A stretch of DNA of 64,000 nucleotides, taken from the NCBI GenBank assembly GCA_037481695.1, contig JBBFLE010000005.1:62001-126000 (forward strand). Direction: 5' to 3'. Position numbers and translations under genes: made by a program. Under the pieces are notes generated by a model, which saw nothing but the letters and a program-made list of their open reading frames with translations, was not told the DNA's origin and searched no databases. Position 1 is the stretch's first letter, and every line of letters begins with the position of its first letter. This stretch comes from a bacterium (GTDB lineage Bacteria; Desulfobacterota; Desulfocorpusculales; Desulfocorpusculum). Of this stretch, positions 53,243 to 61,130 are shown one piece after another.

Positions 53243-53651
53243 GAACTCTCCTCGGACAAAGGTATCTTGTATTTTAAGAATCTGCTCCCAAAAGCCAATG
53301 AAAAAGCCTTAGTGCAACAGGCTATCCTTGCCTTGGGTTTTTAGAATCTGTGTTAGGCCATACTACAATTCATTTTCAACTCATCAGGATACTAACATGA
53401 ATATCCTGCCTTGGTCACCGATGGAATTGAGCCCCAGATCAGTGAATCACGGGGGCCAACTTCATGTGCTCCTAAGATGAACTGGTTCGTGCTCAAGGAC
53501 AATCTTTTTTTCTCTCCGGGCCTCCCTTGGTTTATACCTTTTGACATCTCCAGGTACCTGGGGGGCATGGCTCGGGGTCCTGGAGGCCAAATTCATCGGT
53601 ATGGAGAAGGATCCCTCTAGGCCAGGCAGCGGCATGAGAGCTCCTCTGGCC
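53243..53651. other. Gene-free stretch upstream of DUF169-CoaE
   Basis: 409 bases without a credible gene. A short plus-strand frame (53411-53620, TTG start) and a minus-strand frame are open but not protein-like. Visible: a perfect 12-base palindrome CCAGGTACCTGG at 53550-53561, and an AT-richer part near 53350-53400 with TTGAAA and TAACAC on the minus strand, a weak promoter candidate for the CoaE fusion. Confidence 0.4.
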
Positions 53652-54491
53652 TTACTCAAAACAGAGGCTGGTTCCCACATGGGCGAAGCAGAATCTTTCT
53701 CCGAATCTTTGCATCAGGCGGGCTGCTGCCGGTAAGCCCGTGCAGTGGGAGACTGCCACCAGCTTCGGCTCCATGGCCTCCAGCTCCGAGATGGATTCCT
53801 CAAGCTGCTCGGGGGAGAGAAACCCCAGATGGGTTCCTCCCAGCACCGCCCTTATGCGCTGCTGGCCGGTTTTTCTCTGGGCGTAGCGAAGGGTGTTTAT
53901 CATCCCTGAATGCGCACAACCCATGAGCACCACCAGGCCCTCGGATGTTAGAATCACCATGGACTGGTCATCCAGGACCGGATCCTGAGTGAAGCTGCCG
54001 CTGAAGGGTATCAGAAGGTTAGGATCTCCCTTTTCAAAGGGCGTCTCCCTTGGAATCTCTCCTGTCAAAAAAACTCCAGGAGCGATCTCCTGGAATCCAC
54101 ATTCCAGGTGGAACCTGGCACCCAGTTGTTCCAGGTACTCGCTTCTGTGGGGAATGCCTATGAACCTCCTTATCACGGTCTCACCGAGCCTTCTTTCACC
54201 AAACCGCTCCTGAAAAATGCCGGGGTGAGCATACACCACTGGATTTCTCATGAGAGGCAACACCTGGGCTAGCCCCTCTGTGTGATCGAAGTGGCCGTGG
54301 CTGAGACAGATCTTCTCCACGGCCCGAAGGTCCTTACCGAAGGTAAGCCCATTGGAGATGAGGCCCTTGCCGCTGCCTGTGTCGAAGAGGATGTTTTGAT
54401 CACCCGCCTCAACCAGGGCAGAAAAGCCGTGCTCTCCTATGCCGAAGGGGAACCCCACCACATTGTCACAAAGAATGGTGATCCGAATCAC
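53652..54491 (-). CDS. Metallo-beta-lactamase fold protein
   Basis: 279 residues. Metal motif SHGHFDHTEG near residue 64, further ligands GCAHSGMINT near 192 and GGTHLGFL near 219, and a late VSHCTG. The pattern resembles the family often annotated as dihydropteridine/ribofuranosylaminobenzene phosphate synthase-related hydrolases found in archaea and anaerobes. GTG 54491 follows GAGGGGGTG by six bases. It precedes zinc-ribbon genes on the same strand order; the substrate is unknown. Confidence 0.82.
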   Translation of the reverse strand: MIRITILCDNVVGFPFGIGEHGFSALVEAGDQNILFDTGSGKGLISNGLTFGKDLRAVEKICLSHGHFDHTEGLAQVLPLMRNPVVYAHPGIFQERFGERRLGETVIRRFIGIPHRSEYLEQLGARFHLECGFQEIAPGVFLTGEIPRETPFEKGDPNLLIPFSGSFTQDPVLDDQSMVILTSEGLVVLMGCAHSGMINTLRYAQRKTGQQRIRAVLGGTHLGFLSPEQLEESISELEAMEPKLVAVSHCTGLPAAARLMQRFGERFCFAHVGTSLCFE

Positions 54492-54558
54492 AATCCACCC
54501 CCTCTCAACGCGTTAAGGCCCCAAGAAGGCCTGATTCCGAGCTTATTTCCTGCGAAAA

Positions 54559-54804
54559 TCAGCCCCGACTGCAGGAGCCCTCTGCAGAGCATGGCGGTCT
54601 TTCGCAGCGTTCCTGGCGGCCGCAGCAGGTGTGGCCTGGCGACTTGGATCCGACTGGGGCTTTAGCATGGGCAGATATGACCCTTAAGCTCTGATCTGCT
54701 CCACAGCTTTTGCAAGGTGGCCCTTTTGCCGAGCTGTCTCCTGGAGGCAGAATAGCCTCCTGGATCTCTCCACATATGGGACACTGGAATTCGTATATAG
54801 GCAT
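54559..54804 (-). CDS. FmdB-type zinc-ribbon protein
   Basis: 81 residues: MPIYEFQCPICGEIQE starts the family signature, and CPIC with CKSCG supply four zinc ligands. The C-terminal part adds several Cys (HTCCGRQERC, RPPC). FmdB-type proteins are thought to regulate or assist metal enzymes. ATG 54804 is six bases after GGAGGG. Confidence 0.82.
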   Translation of the reverse strand: MPIYEFQCPICGEIQEAILPPGDSSAKGPPCKSCGADQSLRVISAHAKAPVGSKSPGHTCCGRQERCERPPCSAEGSCSRG

Positions 54805-54847
54805 GAAGCCCTCCTTCCAAGACCCTTTCCTTGGTTAGGGATTTCCA

Positions 54848-55054
54848 TTACTCCCCGCGAACCATGGCTGATCCACATTGGGGACAGTTCATCTGTGCAC
54901 AAGGCCTCCCAGGCTCATGGGGTACAGTGATCCCGCATTCAGGGCAGACACATTTTGCCGGGCCTCCCTTTCCCTTTCCAGGACCTCTGCCCATGCCCCT
55001 CGCTCGTCCTCTCATGCGCCCTGCAGGAAGGCCCTTACCGTTTTTTGCAAGCAT
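54848..55054 (-). CDS. Small zinc-ribbon protein
   Basis: 68 residues. A Gly/Arg/Lys-rich N-terminus (RMRGRARGMGRGPGKGKGG) and a C-terminal ribbon with CVCPECG and MNCPQCG separated by VPHEPGRPCAQ. Probably zinc-binding; the basic arm could contact nucleic acid or a partner. Similar Cys-rich minis occur with Mrp/NifX genes in anaerobes, but I cannot name a function. Confidence 0.72.
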   Translation of the reverse strand: MLAKNGKGLPAGRMRGRARGMGRGPGKGKGGPAKCVCPECGITVPHEPGRPCAQMNCPQCGSAMVRGE

Positions 55055-55066
55055 AGCTTTCCCCCT

Positions 55067-55372
55067 TCAATTGGAGCCTTGCCCCAGGATCTGCTCCAGC
55101 TCAGCAGCCCTATGGAAGTTTTCCACCTTGATACTCACCGTTTCAACCCCAGCGACCTTGATGAGAGCTGCCTTTATCTCCGCGCCCAGGGCAAATGCCA
55201 GAGGACATGTCCTGGAAGAGGGTCTGAATACCAACTCTACACCTCTCCCTTCCTTGATTTGGACATGGCGGACGAGCTTCATCTCCCAGATGCTTTGACA
55301 GGTCTCGGGATCAATCACCCCTTGGAGGGCTTTAATAACGCGTTCTTTGAGTTTCGTTTCTTTGTTTTCCAT
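55067..55372 (-). CDS. DUF59 (MIP18/PaaD-like) protein
   Basis: 101 residues: VIKALQGVIDPET, ELVFRPSSRTCPLAFAL and VAGVETVSIKV match the DUF59 pattern, including the conserved Asp-Pro-Glu and a Cys (TCPL). Such proteins help assemble Fe-S clusters, often with Mrp/ApbC ATPases, which lie in the same cluster here. ATG 55372, eight bases after the ParA gene ends. Confidence 0.82.
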   Translation of the reverse strand: MENKETKLKERVIKALQGVIDPETCQSIWEMKLVRHVQIKEGRGVELVFRPSSRTCPLAFALGAEIKAALIKVAGVETVSIKVENFHRAAELEQILGQGSN

Positions 55373-55380
55373 GCTTTTTC

Positions 55381-56253
55381 TCACGCATGCGGCACCAGCG
55401 GTCTTACTCTTTCCCAAAGCCTCTGGATTTCTTCTGCCACACGGCTCTCGGGAGCCCACTCCACCAGGACTCTTCTGGCCACCAATGCTCTGCTGACCAC
55501 AAGATCATAGGGGATTTTCCCCACCACTGGGATCTGCTGATCTTGGCAGAACCGCTCTATCTCTTCGGTGACCTGTGGGTTGAGATCCCATTTGTTTATG
55601 CAGACGGTCCTTACAAGCCTGAAATGGGATGCCAGCTCGGCCACGCGTCTTAGGTCATGTAGCCCCGAAGGAGTAGGCTCAGTGACCATGAGGACCGCTC
55701 CTGCTCCTGCCATGGCAGATATGACCGGGCATCCTATTCCTGGAGGTCCATCCACTATGAGCCATGATATGTTCTGTTCTTCAGCCAGCACTCGCGCCTG
55801 ATGCCTGACAAGCGCCACAAGCTTTCCCGAGTTTTCCTCCCCTGGATGAAGCCTGGCGTGGACAAAGGGGCCGAAGCGTGTATTGGAAACATACCACTGT
55901 CCCGAGTTCCTATCCGTGAAAGATACGGCTTGCACTGGGCAGACCTGAGCGCACACACCACAACCTTCGCACTCCGTGGGCTGAACCTGGAACTGTTCTG
56001 AGATGGCCTCGAATCTGCAAGCCTCCCTGCACTGTCCGCACTGGGTGCAGAGATCCCCCTGGATGGTGGCCACCCTCCCGGCTCTGAACTCTCTGCTCAT
56101 GGTGGTTTGGGGATCCAGCAGGATGAAAAGATCTGATGCATCCACATCGGCATCGGCTACAATTTTGGAGGATTTCTCCATGGCTGCAAGGCAAGCCGCT
56201 ATGGTAGTTTTTCCTGTGCCGCCCTTACCGCTGGCGATGAGTAGTTCTCTCAT
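55381..56253 (-). CDS. ParA/MinD-type ATPase with 2x4Fe-4S insert (A)
   Basis: 290 residues. Deviant Walker A GKGGTGKTT at residues 9-17, a ferredoxin-like insert at about 68-110 with two CX2CX2CX3C sets (CTQCGQCREAC and CEGCGVCAQVC), then the rest of the P-loop fold (VDGPPGIGCPV, TEPTPSG, CINKWDLN). This family occurs in tandem pairs in anaerobes and is linked to Fe-S or cofactor handling. Its ATG overlaps the stop of the paralogue upstream (ATGA), so the two are likely produced as a pair. Confidence 0.92.
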   Translation of the reverse strand: MRELLIASGKGGTGKTTIAACLAAMEKSSKIVADADVDASDLFILLDPQTTMSREFRAGRVATIQGDLCTQCGQCREACRFEAISEQFQVQPTECEGCGVCAQVCPVQAVSFTDRNSGQWYVSNTRFGPFVHARLHPGEENSGKLVALVRHQARVLAEEQNISWLIVDGPPGIGCPVISAMAGAGAVLMVTEPTPSGLHDLRRVAELASHFRLVRTVCINKWDLNPQVTEEIERFCQDQQIPVVGKIPYDLVVSRALVARRVLVEWAPESRVAEEIQRLWERVRPLVPHA

Positions 56254-57170
56254 CTGCGCCTCCCAGATGCTGTCCCAATGCTGAAGGTGCCTTTGGCTTC
56301 CCCTGTCCCCCTAGACATGCGTGAAACTTTCTTTTCTGAGAGCATTTCCTGTATGGAACGAAAAAGATCCAGGAAAGCTTTGCGATAGTGGGGATGGGTT
56401 TCTGTCATCAATTGGCCCCTGGCATAAGCTTCAGCTATGGTGCGATCCTCTGGGATGCGCATCAGGATGGGAATCGCTTTTTCATCTGAGATTCTCTCCA
56501 GCTCACCGTCTCCCAGATCTGCGCGATTGATCACGAGGCCGTGCGGAATTCCCAAGGAACGCACTATCTCAAGGGCCAGAGTCAGGTCGTGGATGCCAAA
56601 GGGAGTGGGCTCTGTGACAAGGACACAGAAGTCTGCCCCGCGCAGGGTAGCTATAACTGGACAGGAGGTGCCGGGGGGGGCATCCAGTATCACCACCCGA
56701 TCCGCTCTGGCTAGCTTTCTTGCGGCCTTGATGAGGGGGGCTGACATGGCCTCTCCGACCCTGAGTCTTCCTCCGGCATAAAGCAGGCCACCCGCACGAC
56801 CTTCCTCCAACACTCCCAGGAGCCTGGGCTCCTCCCGGATGGCCCCCTCCGGGCAGGCCAGCAGGCAGCCTCCACAGCCGTGGCAAAGCTCTCTGAAGGT
56901 GAGGATCTGCTGACCTACCACCACCAGGGCTTTGTAGTAGCAGGCTTGAGCACATTTTCCGCATAAGCTGCACTTGGATAGGTCCACCTGGGGCACAGCA
57001 AGGGTCACAGGCATGACCCTTTCCACCGTAGGATAAAGAAAGAGATGAGCGTTTGGCTCCTCCACATCGCAGTCAATTATCTGGGCGCGCTCACCCAGGC
57101 AATGAGCCAGGTTGGTGGCTACTGTGGTCTTGCCCGTTCCGCCCTTGCCGCTGGCTACGGCTATTATCAT
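56250..57170 (-). CDS. ParA/MinD-type ATPase with 2x4Fe-4S insert (B)
   Basis: 306 residues. Walker A GKGGTGKTT at 8-16, ferredoxin-like insert (CSLCGKCAQAC and CHGCGGCLLAC), then DAPPGTSCPV, TEPTPFGIHD and NRADLGD. Paralogue of the following gene. Start ATG 57170, giving MIIAVASGKGG at the N-terminus as expected; the longer frame to 57281 overlaps the IscU-like gene. Likely forms a heterodimer with ATPase A. Confidence 0.92.
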   Translation of the reverse strand: MIIAVASGKGGTGKTTVATNLAHCLGERAQIIDCDVEEPNAHLFLYPTVERVMPVTLAVPQVDLSKCSLCGKCAQACYYKALVVVGQQILTFRELCHGCGGCLLACPEGAIREEPRLLGVLEEGRAGGLLYAGGRLRVGEAMSAPLIKAARKLARADRVVILDAPPGTSCPVIATLRGADFCVLVTEPTPFGIHDLTLALEIVRSLGIPHGLVINRADLGDGELERISDEKAIPILMRIPEDRTIAEAYARGQLMTETHPHYRKAFLDLFRSIQEMLSEKKVSRMSRGTGEAKGTFSIGTASGRRR

Positions 57171-57198
57171 GGCCCTATAGTACCTCCTCGGGAGCTTT

Positions 57199-57669
57199 TC
57201 AAAGGTTTCTGGATCTGTAGAGTCTCTTCCATGGCTCGTTTCTGATCTCCAGGGCATTACGAAGGGCCGCCTTGAGGGCATTGGCCGCCAGATCAGCGCA
57301 GTGTGTGTGTTCTATGGGAAGCCCGCCCAGAGCCTCGATGACCCTCTTGCCATCTATGCCCAGGGCCTCCTTGATGGTTGCCCCCTGGGCCAACACCGTG
57401 ACCATGCTGGAGCAAGCCACTGTGGCTGCACAACCATTTGTCATGAAGCGGATCTCCTGTATCCTGTCTCCCTGCAACCTGAGCTGGATTCGCACGGTGT
57501 CCTCGCAGATTCCGCTCAGTGTAGCCTCGCCATCGGGGTCAGTCAGGCTTCCGGCGTTTTGCGGATTGAGGGCATGCTCAGCCACCTTGTGCCCCACGGC
57601 CTTGCCCAGCTCCTCAAGGATAGCCCGCTCCAATTGCCGGGCCACTTGCTCAGAGTCCTCAGAATTCAT
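57199..57669 (-). CDS. IscU/NifU-N-like iron-sulfur scaffold protein
   Basis: 156 residues. The three conserved scaffold Cys are visible: GICEDTVRI, NGCAATVACSS and IEHTHCADLA, with the ALNPQNAGSL entry motif. It would assemble Fe-S clusters for delivery to partners, plausibly the two ferredoxin-type ATPases directly downstream. ATG 57669 chosen over an in-frame TTG 18 bases upstream. Confidence 0.88.
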   Translation of the reverse strand: MNSEDSEQVARQLERAILEELGKAVGHKVAEHALNPQNAGSLTDPDGEATLSGICEDTVRIQLRLQGDRIQEIRFMTNGCAATVACSSMVTVLAQGATIKEALGIDGKRVIEALGGLPIEHTHCADLAANALKAALRNALEIRNEPWKRLYRSRNL

Positions 57670-57760
57670 CTGCCCATCCCCCCCCAAGAAATGCTCTCAA
57701 AAGAATACCAATCCCCTCCACCCTGGGGGCCTGCTCTTAAGTCAAGTCAGCCTTGTGATT

Positions 57761-57778
57761 CATCATTCGTAAATGATG
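57761..57778. promoter_or_regulatory. Palindrome upstream of IscU-like gene
   Basis: CATCATT-CGTA-AATGATG is a perfect dyad with seven-base arms in the 113-base gap before the IscU-like gene and just past the CGGC gene. It could be an operator or a short hairpin; the binder is unknown. Confidence 0.35.
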
Positions 57779-57782
57779 CGCA

Positions 57783-58142
57783 CTAGTATGGATGCGTGCC
57801 CACCACCACCTGCTTGTTGAAGTTCTCCTTTACAAGAGCTGCCACTTTATCGAAATCCAAAGGACACTGCCCTGTTTTCTTGGCCTTGACCACGCAAGTG
57901 CCCAGATGTACGACGTCGAAATCCCGCTCCAGCATTCCGGTTATCTCCTTCATGAGCTTCAGCTTGGGAATGACAAGACCAGGGCAGTCCCCACAGTTTC
58001 CAAGGGCCACCAGTTCTACATCCTGTCCCTTGTATCTGGAGAACTCACCTTCTCTCAGGCTCAAGCCCTTCAGACACTTGGCGCACGCCACACAGAGTTG
58101 GTCTTGAATCCTCTTGCATCCCACGATGGCTACTCTGGTCAT
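57783..58142 (-). CDS. CGGC-domain protein
   Basis: 119 residues with regularly placed Cys (VGCKRIQDQLCVACAKCLKG, LGNCGDCPG, LGTCVVKAKKTGQCP), typical of the CGGC family of putative metal-binding proteins common in anaerobes. ATG 58142 lies seven bases after GAGGAGG. It is separated from the NifX gene upstream by a strong hairpin and may have its own promoter (TATTAT near 58180 on the minus strand). Confidence 0.85.
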   Translation of the reverse strand: MTRVAIVGCKRIQDQLCVACAKCLKGLSLREGEFSRYKGQDVELVALGNCGDCPGLVIPKLKLMKEITGMLERDFDVVHLGTCVVKAKKTGQCPLDFDKVAALVKENFNKQVVVGTHPY

Positions 58143-58195
58143 CTGATCACCTCCTCTTATTTTGATACGGTGGTGCTTATAATACCCCGGCGGGA

Positions 58196-58220
58196 GGGCC
58201 GGAGAATAGCTCTCCGGCCC
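58196..58220 (-). terminator. Strong hairpin between NifX-like and CGGC genes
   Basis: GGGCCGGAGA and TCTCCGGCCC form a perfect ten-pair stem with a five-base loop, 36 bases past the NifX-like stop on the minus strand. No T run follows. Terminator or RNA-stability hairpin. Confidence 0.5.
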
Positions 58221-58255
58221 AATGCGGGGGGTATGGGGGCAGGTTTCCATTTTTT

Positions 58256-58588
58256 TCAGTGGTCACATACATTAGCCCCTGTCTGCAAGGTGCGCCTGAG
58301 GTATTGCTCCACGAGGGTTTCGGGAGGAAGCATTGGGGCACCTGTCACGACCCTGATCCCCATTTCCTGAAACATGCCCATGGCCCTGGCTCCCATGCCT
58401 CCCGCTATGATCACTTGTACTCCCATACCCTGAAGCCACCGTGGGATGACGCCGGGCTCATGGGGTGGGGGGGTCAGGAGCTCCTTTTTCACAACCTGCT
58501 CCCCCTCCGCCTCGATCATGGCGAACTGCTGACAGTGGCCGAAGTGGTTGCAAAGCACTCCATCGGCCAAGGGAACGGCGAATCTCAT
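58256..58588 (-). CDS. NifX/NifB-C-type (dinitrogenase Fe-Mo cofactor family) protein 1
   Basis: 110 residues of the family that binds metal-sulfur cofactors in nitrogenase and many non-nitrogenase anaerobic clusters: MRFAVPLADGVLCNHFGHCQ with the conserved Cys/His, VQVIIAGGMGARAM, and a terminal NVCDH. No nif structural genes are present, so a nitrogenase role is not supported. The 225 bases upstream to the next gene hold no convincing frame. Confidence 0.87.
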   Translation of the reverse strand: MRFAVPLADGVLCNHFGHCQQFAMIEAEGEQVVKKELLTPPPHEPGVIPRWLQGMGVQVIIAGGMGARAMGMFQEMGIRVVTGAPMLPPETLVEQYLRRTLQTGANVCDH

Positions 58589-58813
58589 GACAACCTCCTT
58601 CTAAGCTGGACTGGGGTTCTTCCCACAATCCAAGTGAAGATGTCGGGCCTCAATGGTCCTGCATGTGGCGCTAGCATTACAAAGTTTCAAGAATCTGTTT
58701 GGAACGCAAACCATGGCCGAACCAATGCCGTGAACAATGTGGTTTTTCCCAAGAGCCAATCCAGGTCCATGGGACCCTGCATTTTCCACGGCTTGCAAAT
58801 GACCGCTGGTTCG

Positions 58814-59176
58814 TCAGGCCCAGTGACCTGTCACGTTGGGCCCCGGGGCCGGCTTGTAACGGCCTTCCAGGAAGGCCTGGAGTGCTTCTTTGGCCGTGCC
58901 CTGCACGCCCACACATACCTTGATCCCACGGGCCTCCAGTACCTTGAATGCCTTGGGGCCGCAATTGCCAGTCAGGACCACATCGGGGCACTCCCTGATG
59001 AGGTTCTGGGCAGCCTGAATTCCGGCTCCTTGAGGCAGCTCCAGGCTCATGGTGTTCTCCAGGGCTTTCCAGGCCATGGTTTGTGAGTCCACGATAAGGA
59101 AATAGGGCGCTCTTCCGAAACGTGGATCCACCGGAGCGTCAGGGTCGGAGCGCTGTGCTGAGATGGCGATCTTCAT
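58814..59176 (-). CDS. NifX/NifB-C-type protein 2
   Basis: 120 residues: MKIAISAQRSDPDAPVDPRF start, APYFLIVD, VVLTGNCGPKAFKVL and the Gly-rich, Cys-containing middle place it in the dinitrogenase cofactor family. It overlaps the Mrp stop by four bases (ATGA), so Mrp and this protein are probably coupled. Confidence 0.87.
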   Translation of the reverse strand: MKIAISAQRSDPDAPVDPRFGRAPYFLIVDSQTMAWKALENTMSLELPQGAGIQAAQNLIRECPDVVLTGNCGPKAFKVLEARGIKVCVGVQGTAKEALQAFLEGRYKPAPGPNVTGHWA

Positions 59177-60078
59177 GTTTTAACCTCCACCTGGGGACTC
59201 ACCCCGTTGAGCTTGGCCACCACGCTGCGGCCTAGCTCCTCGTATGCCTTCTTGGCTCTGGAGTAAGGTTTGGTCCATACCAGAGGTTTCCCCTGGTCAC
59301 ACAGCTCCACCATGTCCGGCTCTATGGGGATGCGGCCCAGGAAATCCACGCGCAGCTCTCGGGCCGCCCGCTCGCCTCCACCTATCTTGAACAGGGGGAT
59401 CTCACTGGAGCAATGAGGACAGACTAGGCCGCTCATGTTCTCCACGATACCCAGAACAGGGATGTGGAGCAGGCGGCTGAAGCCAACCGCCTTTCGGGAG
59501 TCCAGAAGCGCCACGTCCTGTGGAGTGGTCACTATTATGGATCCATCCACCTGGCCGATGAGGTGGGCCACGCTAAGGGGCTCATCCCCGGTTCCTGGAG
59601 GAAGATCCACCACCAGGAAGTCCAGGTCCCCCCACTGTACATCGCCCAGGAACTGTTTTATGACGTTGTGTTTTATGGGGCCCCTCCAGACAATGGGCGA
59701 GTCCGGGTTATGGGAAATAAGGGCCATGGAAACCACCATGAGGTTCGGGTAAGCCTGTACAGGCCTGAGCCCCTCCCTGGTGCCTTCCAGGGCGCAAAGA
59801 TCCACACCCAGCATCCTGGGTACATTGGGCCCGTGAATGTCAGCATCCAGGATGCCTACCCTGTACCCATCCATGGCCAGAGTGGCTGCCAGATTTACAG
59901 CTACCGTGCTCTTTCCCACTCCACCCTTCCCGCTCATTACCATGAGCTTGTGCTTTATGTGGAAAAGGCGCTCTTTGAGCCTGCGCTCCTCGTGAGCCTC
60001 TTTTTGCTCATCAGAGCAACGGCCTGCTGAGTCGCAGGCTTCACAAGCCTTGTTCTTCTTACATGTTTCTTCGTTCAT
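59173..60078 (-). CDS. Mrp/NBP35 (ApbC) Fe-S carrier ATPase
   Basis: 301 residues. Cys-rich N-terminus (CKKNKACEACDSAGRC, NBP35-like), Walker A SGKGGVGKST near residue 48, DADIHGPNVPRMLG, VDLPPGTGDEPL, and the C-terminal CX2C CPHC near 222 for the bridging 4Fe-4S. It loads or carries clusters to target proteins. ATG 60078 is used; the longer frame to 60138 adds a non-conserved stretch. Confidence 0.95.
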   Translation of the reverse strand: MNEETCKKNKACEACDSAGRCSDEQKEAHEERRLKERLFHIKHKLMVMSGKGGVGKSTVAVNLAATLAMDGYRVGILDADIHGPNVPRMLGVDLCALEGTREGLRPVQAYPNLMVVSMALISHNPDSPIVWRGPIKHNVIKQFLGDVQWGDLDFLVVDLPPGTGDEPLSVAHLIGQVDGSIIVTTPQDVALLDSRKAVGFSRLLHIPVLGIVENMSGLVCPHCSSEIPLFKIGGGERAARELRVDFLGRIPIEPDMVELCDQGKPLVWTKPYSRAKKAYEELGRSVVAKLNGVSPQVEVKT

Positions 60079-60173
60079 AGTATCTTGCTCTCTTTCCTCC
60101 AAAAGATTCTCTGGCCGGCAAACAAGGAGGCGGACCATGGCCCGCCTCCCGGAAGCTCAAGGAGACCTCAGCT

Positions 60174-60527
60174 CTATTCCTTGCCGCTTAGATCCTGCAG
60201 GCGCTTTTCAACCCGCTCCAGCTCCTCTTTGAGCAACTCTGCACGCTCCTTGAGCCATGCCGCCTCGTCTCCCATGAATGGGGGACCCCAACCCAAATCG
60301 GACCAGGCCTGAGGGGGAGAAGCCATGGTCCTCCACCTCCAGCCGAAGCCGCGGCCGAGACCCCGAGCCCATCCGCGGCTCCATCCGAAGGCCGGACCTC
60401 TGGCGGGTCCCCAATTTCCCCAGGGACGAGGGGCACTACGCCGGCCTCTTCGGCCATAACACCATCCAAGGCCCCATCCGGTTCCTGGACCCATTCCCAT
60501 GGGCCCCGTGCCATCCAATCCTGGCAT
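60174..60527 (-). CDS. DUF5320-type small protein
   Basis: 117 residues: MPGLDGTGPMGMGPGTGWG is the family start, followed by a Gly/Trp/Arg-rich middle and a C-terminal coiled coil (KERAELLKEELERVEKRLQD). These proteins accompany NifX and Mrp genes in anaerobes; function unknown. ATG 60527 lies seven bases after GGAGG. Confidence 0.85.
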   Translation of the reverse strand: MPGLDGTGPMGMGPGTGWGLGWCYGRRGRRSAPRPWGNWGPARGPAFGWSRGWARGLGRGFGWRWRTMASPPQAWSDLGWGPPFMGDEAAWLKERAELLKEELERVEKRLQDLSGKE

Positions 60528-60546
60528 GCTGAACACCTCCTTCTCT

Positions 60547-60921
60547 CTATGATTCCATCCTGTGACCTCGGCCTCGAGCTCGTCTCATCCTTCGCCTGAG
60601 GCACTGACCTGGAGCAGGACTCTGGACTCCAGCCATATACGCGCTTAGAGCCTCCTGTGGAGTACCTATGAGTCCCCAGATTACCAGGATCCCCAAGGCC
60701 CGAAACATTTCCTGGAACACGGCGTTGATGCCTCCGGTGAGAACTACATGGACGCCTCTTTCGTGCAGAAGCCTGGGAATCTCATGGGGCAAACACCCAT
60801 CTAGGGCAAGGGTCTCCTGGCCGATGATTTTCTCTCCTTCCAATTCCATCACGAGTACGTCCTCGGTGAAACCGAATCTCGGGGAGACTCGCCCCCGGTA
60901 TCTGGGAATTGCTATCTTCAT
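60547..60921 (-). CDS. NifX/NifB-C-type protein 3
   Basis: 124 residues: MKIAIPRYRGRVSPRFGFTE, HVVLTGGINAVFQEM and a basic C-terminus with one Cys (CLRRRMRRARGRGH). ATG 60921; the longer frame to 61077 crosses the sigma-54 promoter. First gene of the operon NifX3-DUF5320-Mrp-NifX2. It lacks the N-terminal Cys seen in NifX-like protein 1. Confidence 0.85.
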   Translation of the reverse strand: MKIAIPRYRGRVSPRFGFTEDVLVMELEGEKIIGQETLALDGCLPHEIPRLLHERGVHVVLTGGINAVFQEMFRALGILVIWGLIGTPQEALSAYMAGVQSPAPGQCLRRRMRRARGRGHRMES

Positions 60922-60957
60922 GGCTGTGCCTGGTGCCTTTTTTCGAAAATGAGAAAA

Positions 60958-60972
60958 GCAAGGCCCATGCCA
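60958..60972 (-). promoter_or_regulatory. Sigma-54 promoter for NifX3-DUF5320-Mrp unit
   Basis: Minus strand TGGCAT-GGGCC-TTGC, one base from the -24/-12 consensus, with a T run after the -12. The start is expected near 60946, 25 bases before the ATG of NifX-like protein 3. A sigma-54 activator is encoded just upstream. Confidence 0.75.
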
Positions 60973-61114
60973 CTTGCCTCTGGACCCAGGAGATGATGGG
61001 ATTTCCTTTGCAAGCCAAACCAACTGCGGCCTCAAGAATGGGTTACGAGGTAGGGTGATGTCGTCTTGATGCAACAATGCCTTGGGGCTGGAGAAGGCTT
61101 CTTAAGAGAGAGGC

Positions 61115-61130
61115 GTTGCGTTAATGCAAC
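61115..61130. promoter_or_regulatory. GTTGC-N6-GCAAC palindrome, candidate UAS 1
   Basis: GTTGC-GTTAAT-GCAAC, about 176 bases upstream of the inferred sigma-54 start. It overlaps the stop codon of the activator gene and is one of three exact copies in 1.5 kb. Confidence 0.65.

Noticed and set aside
53411..53620. 69-codon plus-strand open frame
   Set aside because: TTG start without a ribosome binding site, composition unlike a protein, no operon context.
58601..58798. 65-codon minus-strand open frame between two NifX-like genes
   Set aside because: No ribosome binding site and no recognisable protein features; more likely spacer.
61060..61075. Possible fourth GTTGC-N6-GCAAC site
   Set aside because: Only the right half matches (GCAAC); the left half reads GTCGT, so it is at best a half site.
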